DNA of 64,000 nt from Fragilaria crotonensis. Taxonomy: Eukaryota > Bacillariophyta > Fragilariophyceae > Fragilariales > Fragilariaceae. The stretch is from contig JAKSYS010000234.1 in assembly GCA_022925895.1 (NCBI GenBank), forward strand, positions 1 to 64,000, given 5' to 3'. The first letter of the stretch is position 1. Every line of letters starts with the position of its first letter. Made by a program: the position numbers and the translations under genes. This document shows positions 1 to 10,519 of this stretch, piece by piece. The notes below the pieces were generated by a model, which was not told where the DNA came from, made no database searches, and saw nothing but the letters and a program-made list of their open reading frames with translations.

Positions 1-679
1 GGGTTTACGGAACCTTCATATGAACAAAGAATGTTGAAAGGACCTTCTTCTCCAGAAGAAGCCTGCATCCAAATCTTATTCGTGCGAAGCAACCTTGTTT
101 ACTAGATGTCGTTTTCTACTTAAGTCATCGAAGAAGTCGTTCACATAAAAGTCCGGTCTGGTACATGTTGAACTCCGACCCAAGGCAGAATTTTTACATG
201 TGTCACTCCTAAACCTTATTCTCATTTCTTCTGCGTCCAAAGAAATTTGCATAATGTTGTTTGCTGGAAGTATTATAAGGATTTTGCCTCTCAGAACAAT
301 CGTTGGAGTGTGACTGGCTGGCAAGCTTGATGGGATTCTGTACGGAAGACGACCTACAAGATGCGATGAAATAACGTTGAATCAATTCTTTCAAGTTTCC
401 AGTAACTCCTGAACAGACCACAGACAACGGTTAAGAAGGAATGCCGCAAATCCCTGGTCATAAGGGTATAGAAGTGCTAAGGCTTAGTATTGTACTAACC
501 GCATCCCACCACTCTGTCCAACTCACTTGACGCTATGTGTCGAGTAGTGCAAATGCAATATTGCCATTACCAAGAGAATTGCATTCCGTTCTTCGGTATT
601 CGCATACGTGCTTCATCATGGATGATTGTGGTCCTCCCCCTGAGCGTGCGCGCTTGCTGTATGGAAGGAGATTACTGAC
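1..679. other. Spacer without recognisable gene
   Basis: I see no convincing coding sequence here. The short open frames (under 85 codons) have no recognisable motif, and frames overlap on both strands as expected by chance in DNA of about 45% GC. No tRNA-like boxes or tandem repeats stood out. Confidence 0.5.
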
Positions 680-941
680 TGAGTGAGTTATATCATGACT
701 TTGGACACCCAGATAGGCCTGACCGTCAACAAAGGATTTAGCCCAGGCTTACAATGACCTTTAGAATGACCCTCCTAGCAGAGTCAGATGTGTTCCTAGC
801 CATTCATCTCACTCTTTTTACAATTGATCAAGTCGCAAGCTATTACTACTAGCTAGTAGTGATTAGTTGTAGTAATGCCTAGTGTCAATCCTCTGCTGCA
901 AGGGCAGCCAGGTGCACTGCACTTGCAATTGATTTAATCCA
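680..941 (+). repeat. Isolated LTR-like sequence of the copia family
   Basis: This stretch aligns by eye with the 5' LTR of the plus-strand copia element at 53524-53802. Both begin with TGARTGARTT, share a GGACACCC block, then an ACTCTTTTTAYAATTGATCA block, and end in a TTTAAT-rich tail. The copy here ends in CCA. No PBS-like motif follows and no gag or pol sequence is adjacent, so it looks like a solo LTR or the edge of an eroded element. Similarity is partial (many substitutions and small indels), so the insertion is old. Confidence 0.55.
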
Positions 942-1446
942 ATATAGCCATGGCCAATGTCAGGAGTTGCAATGCCTAATAGTAGGCATGCCAATAAATG
1001 CTCATTACAAACATCTTTTGTCTCATTGGCCTTTGGGTCTGATTGACCAAACAAAAGTGGCCATTGTAACTTACAAGGGGTTAAAGAAGAGTGGGATCGA
1101 ACTATCAAAAAGTTTACTTGTCACAAACGTCATAATGGCTGCAACATTTTTTCATTGAATAATTTTTTACTGCTATGCCAGCTTTTGTACCAAAGCTACG
1201 TACATCTTTTCTCTGCAATGCACTCACTCTGATTTGGCACATGGTCTACAATGGCATGCCTGACTCAATGAGGGGAAAAGTCAGGGCTCTCATCGCAGAA
1301 ATACAGTGCGAGTTATAAGCAAAAACAATCTAAAATTGTTTAACGTGCTGCCGCTATCCTCACTGACAAGAAGAATCGACTCACACGACTTAACAGTACT
1401 CTGTGCGGGTACTGTCAAGGAGTAATTTGTAAGCTATCTTATGACC
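942..1446. other. Spacer after the LTR-like repeat
   Basis: No gene is seen. One 63-codon ATG frame (967-1158, +) has no recognisable features. The segment is AT-rich and probably belongs to the same decayed repeat context as the LTR-like sequence before it. Confidence 0.4.
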
Positions 1447-2049
1447 TCAGCAAAGAGACATAAGAAAGACACATCCCACATCTATTCTCTCCAGGCATCC
1501 AGTGTATGGCGGATGGCTGTAATGGGGGAAAAAACTAAACTTGGAATCACAAGGTATCTCTCGGGACTGTCCGATGACAGTTGTGGATTGCATCCCGGTA
1601 GTAGTTGTAGATTGCACTGTTGCAGTTTTCACCGTGGTAATGGGTTGCACGGTAGTAGTTTTCACGGTAGTAGTTTTCACTGTAGTAGTTTTCACGGTAG
1701 GAATAGATTGCACGGTAGTAAATGGAACAGTAGGAGGTTGTACGTCCACGGTAGGAGTTTGCACTGTTGAGTAAAAATCTGTCGTCGGGAAAAGCACTGG
1801 AGGTTCATGGATCATCCGAGCATACGGAGGAAACAAGATCGAGGAATTTTTCACGTCGTAGAAAGAATACTGGGTTTGCATGTAGGACACGGACCATGGC
1901 TGCAAAAAGGTGTCATCAAACCTTCGAATTTTTCTTTCGATCTTCTGCTTCTTCTTCAATGCCTTATTGCTTGACTGTTGTTTGCTGTTGATGAGGAGTG
2001 AGTCAGGAGGAGAACGGAGGTGAGAGGGCTCGGAGGCCCCCTCCTTCAT
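1447..2049 (-). CDS. Hypothetical Thr/Val-rich repeat protein (doubtful gene)
   Basis: An ATG-initiated frame of 200 codons on the minus strand. The N-terminal half is basic (a KKKQKIERK stretch). Residues about 95-155 are a degenerate Thr/Val-rich repeat built on VKTTT/VQ units, encoded by a roughly 15-bp minisatellite at about 1610-1760. The tail is hydrophobic and Cys-containing. There is no signal peptide, no known domain and no homologue I recognise. The frame may exist only because the minisatellite unit length is a multiple of three, which also keeps a plus-strand frame open. I do not assign a function. Confidence 0.25.
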   Translation of the reverse strand: MKEGASEPSHLRSPPDSLLINSKQQSSNKALKKKQKIERKIRRFDDTFLQPWSVSYMQTQYSFYDVKNSSILFPPYARMIHEPPVLFPTTDFYSTVQTPTVDVQPPTVPFTTVQSIPTVKTTTVKTTTVKTTTVQPITTVKTATVQSTTTTGMQSTTVIGQSREIPCDSKFSFFPHYSHPPYTGCLERIDVGCVFLMSLC

Positions 2050-3248
2050 GTTGTTTGTTGTGCTCTTCTTGGCCGTAGAAAAGGTACTAGAAATTCTTGT
2101 AGGCGCTTCGTACTTTGACCTGAGTAAAAATTCTGAGAGTTATAAGCAGACTGTCAAGTACAACTGCACTTCAAGACCACTAAAGATTTGCTGTGGTACA
2201 TATAAATGAGGAAGAGATTTGCCATACAACAAATCTTTTTCTGTAGGGGCAAAGAAATTTCCCACATCATTGGTTCAAAGCCCTTTTTAGGTGGTAGTGA
2301 ATTGAAACCTATGCCGCACAGGACTACAATGCGGTCATTGTACTGTGCTACTGTGAGGTCATCCATCAAAATGAGAAACACGCTGCACTGTGCTGTCTGG
2401 TCTCTTTTTTTTAAAGTACATGACTGAAGAGCTGGAATGTGTGGTTCTAACTTGTCACATGACACGTTTGACAAGTTTGTCTTTTGTATGATCAAGGCAC
2501 CGGAGTAACAGCAGCTTATAATTTCTCAGAACACACTATTTGTGAAACCTTCCTACAGTTATTTTTTACCGTAGCACGTACCACATCATAGTAGGATTAG
2601 AGCATCATCTACAGTGATTGTCTGAAGTCTTGCTCACATTAGTATCATAGTACCAGTTAAAAATGGCTTTGAACCCTTTAAAAAATGGAGCCTCAAAATG
2701 GTGTAATTTTCATGACCTCTATACAAGAAGGTACTCAATATCATTTTAATTGCTGCCACACATACAGCAATGAGGAGCCACTTTCCTTTGCTGTGGAAAA
2801 CAGGCATTTTGGAAGCCAGGGTTCTGCTAATGATTGCAAGAAATATAGATGGCAGCTTAACTATAGTTCCCGTGCCATGTAGTACTTCACATGATGAATT
2901 ACATTACCTATTGGCAAATTTTGCTGAATGGAGTAAAAAACTCAATGGACAAATATTCAGGTACACATATAAATGATCAAAATGCTTAGAGTCATTAAAA
3001 CCGGAAAGACGCTTGTAAAAGCAGCATCATCTTCATGAATTCTTTGTCCAGTATAGAAATGATTCAACCATGTGGTGACATTAAGCATGATCAACACGTG
3101 AGGCACTTGAAGTTAATTGCATTTCATCAGATTGTCATTGGGAACTTTTTAGTTCTGCATGGTGGTTTTAATGGCTCAAAGCCATTTTTGACTGGAACCT
3201 GATACAATAGTACTGGCGTACTGTTGGTTAAATCACTGTGACACCTTT
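2050..3248. other. AT-rich spacer with transposon-like debris
   Basis: No intact gene. A minus-strand frame at 2154-2495 has a protein-like look but no motif I can name. The words GGTTCAAAGCC (about 2268) and GGCTTTGAACC (about 2661) form an inverted pair, and a related word recurs near 3170. This hints at a decayed inverted-repeat element. No terminal duplication could be defined by eye. Confidence 0.35.
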
Positions 3249-3527
3249 TCATTTGCTAGAACAGAAGCAGGAAACTACCCTTTCGGCATGGCCTGAGGGC
3301 AAATCCGTAAGTACAGCATTCACCAGCATAGACAGTAGAATACCATGCTCGTCAGCAGCCTCAAGATCCAAAAATGTTTCATTCAGCATTCGATGTAGTA
3401 AATCGTGCACCACGACCTCAAATTGACCCATGATTCCGGAAAATTCAATAGCAAAGGGAGAAGAATCAGCCATCTCATCCGATAACATCTTCCCACGATG
3501 GCGCAAGGCCACTGCTACACAGTGCAT
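3249..3527 (-). CDS. Possible displaced C-terminus of the SET/CXXC protein
   Basis: A 92-codon frame overlaps the end of the chromatin gene in a shifted frame and continues helical, protein-like sequence, ending VVSCFCSSK. Reading the upstream gene to about 3484 and adding one base would run straight into this frame, replacing the VIG stop with about 75 more residues. I infer that this is either the true C-terminus behind a one-base indel or a chance frame. No splice site that would join the two was convincing. Confidence 0.35.
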   Translation of the reverse strand: MHCVAVALRHRGKMLSDEMADSSPFAIEFSGIMGQFEVVVHDLLHRMLNETFLDLEAADEHGILLSMLVNAVLTDLPSGHAERVVSCFCSSK

Positions 3528-6500
3528 TCAGAAGGAATTCATCAGGCAGTGCTCCAGTTTTGACAATCTTACTAACAAACTCAACACAACAGGTGACCTC
3601 AGGTCCCTGATATCCAGAGATCTCCTCAAGGTACTCCGCATTCTCCTGATGTACAGATTTTGCATGGGACAGTTGTTCTGCAGCTGGGAGAAAAGAGTAG
3701 TTCCTCCGGATCCTTATACGCTCGTATTTGGGGCCATAGTTGATGAAAAGCTCCACCATGGACCCATCCGCAGGTAGTGTCAAATCACTGACCCTCGCAT
3801 CCAGCATGTAGTGCAGTACACCCTCTGGATCATGCGCCGCGTACACTGAGGGATTATCCTTCACTTTACACTCGTTCATGTATGGCAGGATACGCCGTGC
3901 TGCAATTTCGTGCAGCTCACCAGTCCAATCATCCGTTATGTCCAATTGATGTGATGCGGGAGTTTGGCCTGCATCAAACGTCCACTCCTCACATTTCAAA
4001 CCCATGATGAAGTTCTTCACCAAAAAGACGCACTCTTCCTTCAAATCCTCCTTTCGTAATGGGGCATAAACCCCCAGATCCAACATTTCGCCCTTCCTGA
4101 GTTTCAAGCTGGTGCGAAGTGGAACCAGAGAGGTGCATTGGACAAACACCCCCAACCCGGCATTGAGAATAGTGGACTGTCGAACTGAGAAAACAAGACG
4201 AAATCCATTCCAAACCAATGTCAGTCGTGGCATTTCCTTGCCACCAGGACCTGGAACCACATCCTCTATGCGCATGTCTGGTGTCAGCCATCTACGAACT
4301 GATGAAGAGACAGCGGAATCCTTGAGGAGAGATGACCCATGTTTGGAAGCATATGCCAAGTATCCACCAAGAGCCCACTCCAGGGACATCCTTTTGATTG
4401 GTTTGAAGTCCAATTCATAAGAGGGCTTCGATTTGACTATGTCATCAAAGGACTCATCATTATAAGTCACTGTAAACCATAGGTAATCCTTATCCAGCTT
4501 GTCGCGCTCACACCCAGTGATACTTCCGTAGATCACTTTTTTTCTGCCATCGGCATCTGTCCATTCATGATAGTATTCCTTTCCTACGAGAAAATGCCCG
4601 TCGTCGTTCCACAGCAATGAGCCCCCAACATGTGTCTCAAACTCAACCTGGGCAGCTTTGGCATCCTGAATTTCTCCCCTACAACGATTCAACGCCTGCT
4701 CGAACGAATGGAATTCATCTCCGCATGGTGCAATGATCGTTAAAATGTGTCCTGTCCCCGTTGCAAACATCCAGCCTGGGGGGAAACCTGGTGCAGGCTG
4801 TTTCTTCAAATCTTTGTTAATAAAACCGCACATCTGTAACTCAAGACCAAGGAGTGCGCAAGAGAAGGAATTAGGATTGTCGTTGTCCATGAAATGTGAC
4901 CAAGACGCCAAGCAACTTACCTTCCAAACGCAGCATTCGGTCTCTTCGACAAAACCGTTTCTATTGTTGGTACAACTATTGCAGCGCATACAGTCTTCCT
5001 TTTTGCACGCACTACATTTCTTACATCGCTTCCGATACAGTTCTGCGAGGGTGTACCCGACTTGACCGTTCTTGTCGTTTTGCAAAAGAAGCGTCTGCGG
5101 CTGGACCACTTTCATGCGCTTCGACGCCGGCGGAACGGACATGGATTGCCTTTTGGGAGGATACTTTTTCGAGCTCTTAAGGAATCCAGCTTCGGTGTAG
5201 ATATTGCCGTCAGGGTGGTCGTCCGACGTGTCAGCAATACCGTCGAGAAAGTCGCCGTCGTCAAATTGAACTGCATATGTAACGTTGCCCGACTCGTCCT
5301 CTTTCCTGTCGGAGATTTCACCCCAATAATATTCACCATTGGTGAACTTGCAGAATACTCGGGATCCGACCTCTTTTGTGGCGGAGAGTGTCCGCTTCTT
5401 GAGTGATGATGCGCTCTTTGACTTTTCGTCAGACACTCTACGACGCTTCTTCGTCTGGGGTGGTACTACCTTTCGTTTACCATTGCGTTGTTCGATGCTC
5501 TCTTCTGCACAACCTTCTCCAATGTGATTGAAAAAATCAATCTTCAAATTGACTTTGCGCTCGAATGATTTGCGATGTCGACGGAATGCAGCATCCAGCA
5601 GGTCAAACGATTTTCCCGACGGACTGATCAGGACGAGTCCGATAGGAAGTGTGACGACGGTCGATGTTGCATCGGTCGATTGGAAGTAGAACCTCCAACC
5701 GTAGGGAAATCCAACAGCTGGTTGTGCCTTTTCCTCCACGTCAACTTCAAGGCACATCTGTGGGTGGTCGGTAACAAAATTGAGATAAAGAAGCGGTCGG
5801 AGACAGTCATATCGCGCGCGCGAGTTGAAACGACAAACAAACGTACCTTGCGGAAGCAAACACCTCGCGGTTCGGATGGATTCTTCCCGGCACGGACACA
5901 GGTCATGCACTTTCCGCATTCTGGTCTCACACACAACAAACATGTTCCACATTTCTCCAAAAACAAATCGACGGGCGTTTTCGGTTTCGCAACTGGACTG
6001 ACATTGGTACCTTCGCCGCCATTCTCACTGCTGGATGTAGTTTGGACAATGATATTGCCATTGTCATCCAAATTGTATTCGATCAAATGACGCGGGCGCT
6101 CAGGAGGCGGCAGGTTATCGTATGTCTGTAGCCACTTCGTCAGGTACTCTTCTTCGGTTATCATGTCCTTGCCCGATATTCCATCTGCGACGTCTTCATC
6201 GTCAAACCACACCTGATAGGTGATGGGTGGGACAACACCGTTTGATGCGGGGTTCTGCTTTTCGACGGAAGGAAGTGAAGCGCTTGAAACCTTGGTAATG
6301 ATTCCCCAATAATACATGCTGTTGCCAGGAAATTGGGCATAGACTCGTTGACCGACAAAGGCATTGCGATTACTCACTGTCGTGGGACTACTCCTTGCAT
6401 CAACGGTCGTATTTCCCGTGTCGAGCTTTTCCTGAGAAATCGTCGGGGTGGCCAACAAGATGTGTTTTGGAGCACCAACAGGGGCTTGAGTTGCGGTCGC

Positions 6501-7493
6501 TTTCAACGGACGGGACGCAGCTTTTGGTTTGCGATTTTTGGCATTGGAGCCTCCACGAGCCTTGGTCGTAGTAGGCAAGGAATGTGTTGCTGCTGCTTCA
6601 TTGAACGCAACCATGATATTGCTACCGGAAGGACTCGTAGGTGATAGCGTCGTCGCCGCCGTCGCTGGATCGGTGGTGCTCATCGTCGGAGGAGAAGCCG
6701 TTGTAGACTTTTTCGGTGTTTTTTTGCGTCGGGCATTGATCGTCGAGGTATCATTCCAAACATTCGAGTTTCCAAGAAGCGAACTACCGGTAGTCAAATT
6801 GGAATCATCTGTTGGCATACGTGCTGCAGCAGAATTGGTAGTTGGCGTTGTTGGCGTTGCAGTGATATCATCGTCATCATGATGATAAGGATTGGCTTTC
6901 CCGGGATCACTGGTGTGTGTCATTGTTTGATGCATTGTTGTTGTTGATAAAGGCTTCATACTCGATCCACCATTCGTCACATCGACTTTTTTAGTCGTAA
7001 GGAATGTTATACAAGATTTGGTGGCGCATTTCGGAGCAAATCGTATCGTATTGTGCCTCGCGTCATTGTTGTTGCTGTTGTTTCTGTCAAGCGTCGTCGT
7101 CGTTGTTGTTGTTGATAAAACAGTCGACGCACTTGGTGGTGTTGGTATCGCAGTCGCATTCAGAGTTGATTCTGGGAGTATAGGTTGATCCATACTCTTT
7201 GTACCGTTTGTGGATGAATGTGATGACGGTACTGGTACTAATAACGGATCTGATTTGGGAACCGAAGCGACGCCTGCGCGGACGCTGCTTGCGCGGACCG
7301 GAGCCACAAGAATAGGAGGAGGACTATTCGTACATGTCTGTTCATGATCAAATGCTTCCTCGAACGTAGGGAATGTAGCAATCCGGCAAACATCACATCG
7401 GAATTCGATAATTCCATCATCGCCATGATCATCATTGCAGTTATCCACACGACCATTCGTTGGAAATTCGGCCACGGTTCGTACCGTTTCCAT
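3475..7493 (-). CDS. Chromatin protein with duplicated Tudor-CXXC-MBD modules and a SET-like domain
   Basis: Predicted nuclear chromatin reader/writer of 1,280 aa in three exons: 7493-5847, 5757-4921 and 4833-3475. The introns (89 and 87 bp) have GTACGT and GTAAGT donors and CAG acceptors, all in phase 0. The first ATG of the open frame is at 7493. Domains in order: a C2H2-like finger near the N terminus; a long Ser/Thr/Asn-rich linker; Tudor-like 1 (about 380-440); CXXC zinc finger 1 (515-551, starting CGTCLLC); MBD-like 1 (562-615, GFPYGW); Tudor-like 2 (678-725); CXXC 2 (794-830); MBD-like 2 (841-885, GFPPGW); and a SET-like fold (about 1041-1200) with NAGLGVF, YMNEC and ELFINYGPKY. CXXC and MBD domains read CpG state, Tudor-like folds bind methylated tails, and SET domains methylate lysines. 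The SET assignment rests on motif order and is less certain than the CXXC calls. The C terminus may be cut short by a frameshift (see next entry). Confidence 0.8.
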
Positions 7494-7601
7494 GGTTCTC
7501 TTCTGGAAATATCGCAGTCGGCAAAGTCCAAGTTTTGTGTGAGTGAGATGCAATATGCAATCAAGTATCGTCGATAGATTCCGAATCAACGAGTCATTCA
7601 C

Positions 7602-10519
7602 ACAAAAGACAGTGCTGGTTTATTCCTTGTCAGCATGCAAAGCGACGCAACAGCGCCAGGCGATGACTTGACTTGCAAAAGCAGCAGCAAAGGAAAAGCG
7701 TAGTCTTGTCCTGCCTTCGGAAGATATCTCTTGCACGCTTGACGAGCAATGCTACAGGCACTGCATGCGCTGTATGTGTCGTATAAACGTGCGAGATGAG
7801 TTTAAGTACGGACGATACGGTACGAAATCTGACACTCCAGTAGTAGGCAAAATATTGGCATTTCCTACTCTGGTATGCAAAGTACCGTCCAACTGCTGGT
7901 CGTACGGTTACGTGTGACCGTTACACATGAAAGTCATTTGTGTTAGCGATTCATATAGTCGGCGTGTCAACTAGCCGTTATATATATCTTACGAACTTCT
8001 TGTTCAACTCCTCCTTTTTCATAAGTCGACAAGGTGGCAATGTTGTAGCGGCTTTGATTCAAAAGTATGACACAGTAATGGATAATGAGTGTCAACCAGT
8101 ACCTTTTCTTTGATTATTTACTTCACCCTGCCAAGAAGGTAAGAATCTGCTACTACCTATGAATTGGAACAGTTTATCAGACCCAGTAACGGGAAAGGAA
8201 AGCATCAAGAATGATTGAGAGGGGAAGTGACAGCAAGGATAATTCTCGGATTTTGTGTGATCTCGTTCTCCTCCCAAGTAATGAGCGCTGCCGCGCTCGA
8301 GGGTGTTGGTGGGAGATTGGGTGGTCCACAAATACCAAAGAACCGTATGTAATTGTTCACTTTGGCAGTGGTCGTGTTTGGATTGGTAGTGTTAGCAACA
8401 TAGACAGTTGGGTGTTGCAGACAGTGTTGAGGAATAGATGCTTTCTCAACAATAGACCTTGTACCTCTTTCCCCTTACAATGGATGACAGGCAAGAGTGC
8501 AATTGAAGTAATAAGAGTTTAAAGTATAAGTCCCAAACCCCTGATAGTTCTCTAAGCAACAGAATACTATGGAAACTGCTACATATGGTTCTGAATTTGT
8601 AGTGCTGTTCCCCGAGATGCTGGCCCGATACGAGTACTAGAACAGAGTGTTGCAAGGCATAGAACCATTATTGGCATGGGCGAATACGGAACAAGAGTCA
8701 GGGTCATATGGTGTCTCAGACAGGCAGTGGAGCATAAAACTCACAGAGTCAACCATCGAGATATCGGAGGGAATGAAAAGAATATAGCATCACCACCACA
8801 AACCAATTCGAACGACGGGAGGGAAAACGCCGGCATGTCACAGGATAACATTGTTGGTGAAAAGCACAGGTCTTATGGAAATCCTTGTTTGTTGTGACTT
8901 TGGATTACATCATGAATTGTCACATGTAGTCCTTGAAAGACTTGGCACCGAAAGTGATTGGCGCATGGTGGGAGGTCATGGTCTGCCCTGACGTGTGCGT
9001 GTACTGTGTGCGTGGAATACATGTGTCTTTTGGTTGGAGAACGAGGTGGCCTCGAGGGCCGTGACGTTCGGTGGATTCCAGGTGCTACTTTGATGCGGTG
9101 CGGTTTGTGCCTTCAGTGTGGTGGGCAACATCGGCATCGAAACGAGGGCCAGCAATCCTGCCGGTTGGTTTGGGGACATGGACTGGAAACCCTCGGAAGT
9201 GAGTACCAGCGGTTGCGTACTGATGGACGGGCGTTATATTATGTGAATAAAATCACACAGCAACTTTATGCAGCATACGAATCTCGGGCTTGTCTTGCTG
9301 TGTCTATAGAAATACCGTACAGTACTTCGTACCAGTATTCATTTGAGGTCATGACTCCCGTATCGGACGATGGTGCATGTGATGGCCAGCTCGATTCGAG
9401 GACATTTGCGACTGGCTCCATCAGTCGCACTTGGTGAATATGCCTTTGCTACAATAAATCCGACGCATAGGTGTCCATGTCTGTGGACTGTCGTTCGGAT
9501 GAGGATACGACATTCAATGGTACACGACATCACTCAGACTACATGTGTAGTTACATAATCTGAAAACTACCGGTACTCGTATAGTTATCTGGGGTTAGGA
9601 GTGTTCGAAAATGGGACATGATGACTCTAATTGTAGGTTCTTCGAAGTGTGAAATCTCGTGAATCAGAACTATGAAATGACCCTTCCCATGACCCATGAC
9701 CCAAAACACGTGCTCTCTGGACTTTGGCAAGTATGTATTGTAGTAGTAGGATATGGACAAACACACGCGGAGTGCCATATGGGTTATTGGAAACTCCGCA
9801 CGCAATCATAGTGCCTTTATTGCGCCGCCGCCTCCGCCGCTGCCTCCGCTGCCGCTTACGTAACAACAACAGAAAACCCCGTTGGTACAAGCCAAAAATA
9901 GGTGTGTGCCATTGTGGAATCATCTCCTACATTGTTGGACATCTTCTAGTTAGAGAGATAGTGAGAGATAGAGAGTTCGTACTTCTTCCGGCATTATCAT
10001 ACCAAGGAGCACCAATTTGGAAAGCGCACGTGACGAATTTGATATCTTGAACGGTGTGTTGTTCAGCGTTTGTGGACAGGTGTTTACATTGATACAAGAT
10101 TGTTGTTAGCAATACACACGTCTACGAGGTACCAGTAATCGGTACAACACGTCAACGCAACACCAAGGAGGACAATCTGTGCACAGCGTGAAAGTTTGGA
10201 GCGAAAGCGTACTATTGCTATACAAGGGACAGTACTCGGACATTATATCCTTACTGCAATAGGTGACACGTGAAAGGTGGTCCTTTGTTGTATTTCATTG
10301 ATCAATTTGGGCAGCGCTCTGTTCTCGGATCTCTGTTGGAATTGATTACAAAGAATTGTATCACACAAGTACTTGTCCCTGGAAGCTTGGAAGACCCTGT
10401 CACAGTACTGGACCCCTTCTGCAGTACCGACTACTACCTGCGACAAGTCTTGATCCTTGGTCCTGAAGTAATCAGCTACAGTTAGCGCTTAGCAAGTATC
10501 GTGAAGTATCTGTGCAACT
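7602..10519. other. Long spacer upstream of the cyclase-PDE cluster
   Basis: About 2.9 kb without a gene I can support. Short frames at 8211-8522 and 8958-9437 have no recognisable domain. A GCC/TCC trinucleotide-rich tract lies at about 9817-9858. A copia PBS-like word occurs at 8172 (separate entry). The 3' part (10100-10519) should contain the promoter of the cyclase gene, but no core element could be identified. Confidence 0.45.
8172..8184 (+). other. Copia primer-binding-site-like motif
   Basis: GTTTATCAGACCC, preceded by A and followed by A, is identical to the motifs just inside the 5' LTRs of the two copia elements at 53 kb. Here no LTR of that family is recognisable upstream, so this may be the only clear trace of an eroded or divergent element. 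Confidence 0.35.

Noticed and set aside
5628-5952. Overlap of two long minus-strand open frames, suggesting two separate genes
   Set aside because: The overlap contains a clean GTACGT donor and CAG acceptor that join the frames in phase 0 and restore the last zinc ligand of the CXXC finger, so one spliced gene explains it.
8958-9437. 159-codon plus-strand ORF
   Set aside because: No domain, irregular Cys/Trp-rich composition, and an open frame on the other strand over the first part. I see no evidence of coding.
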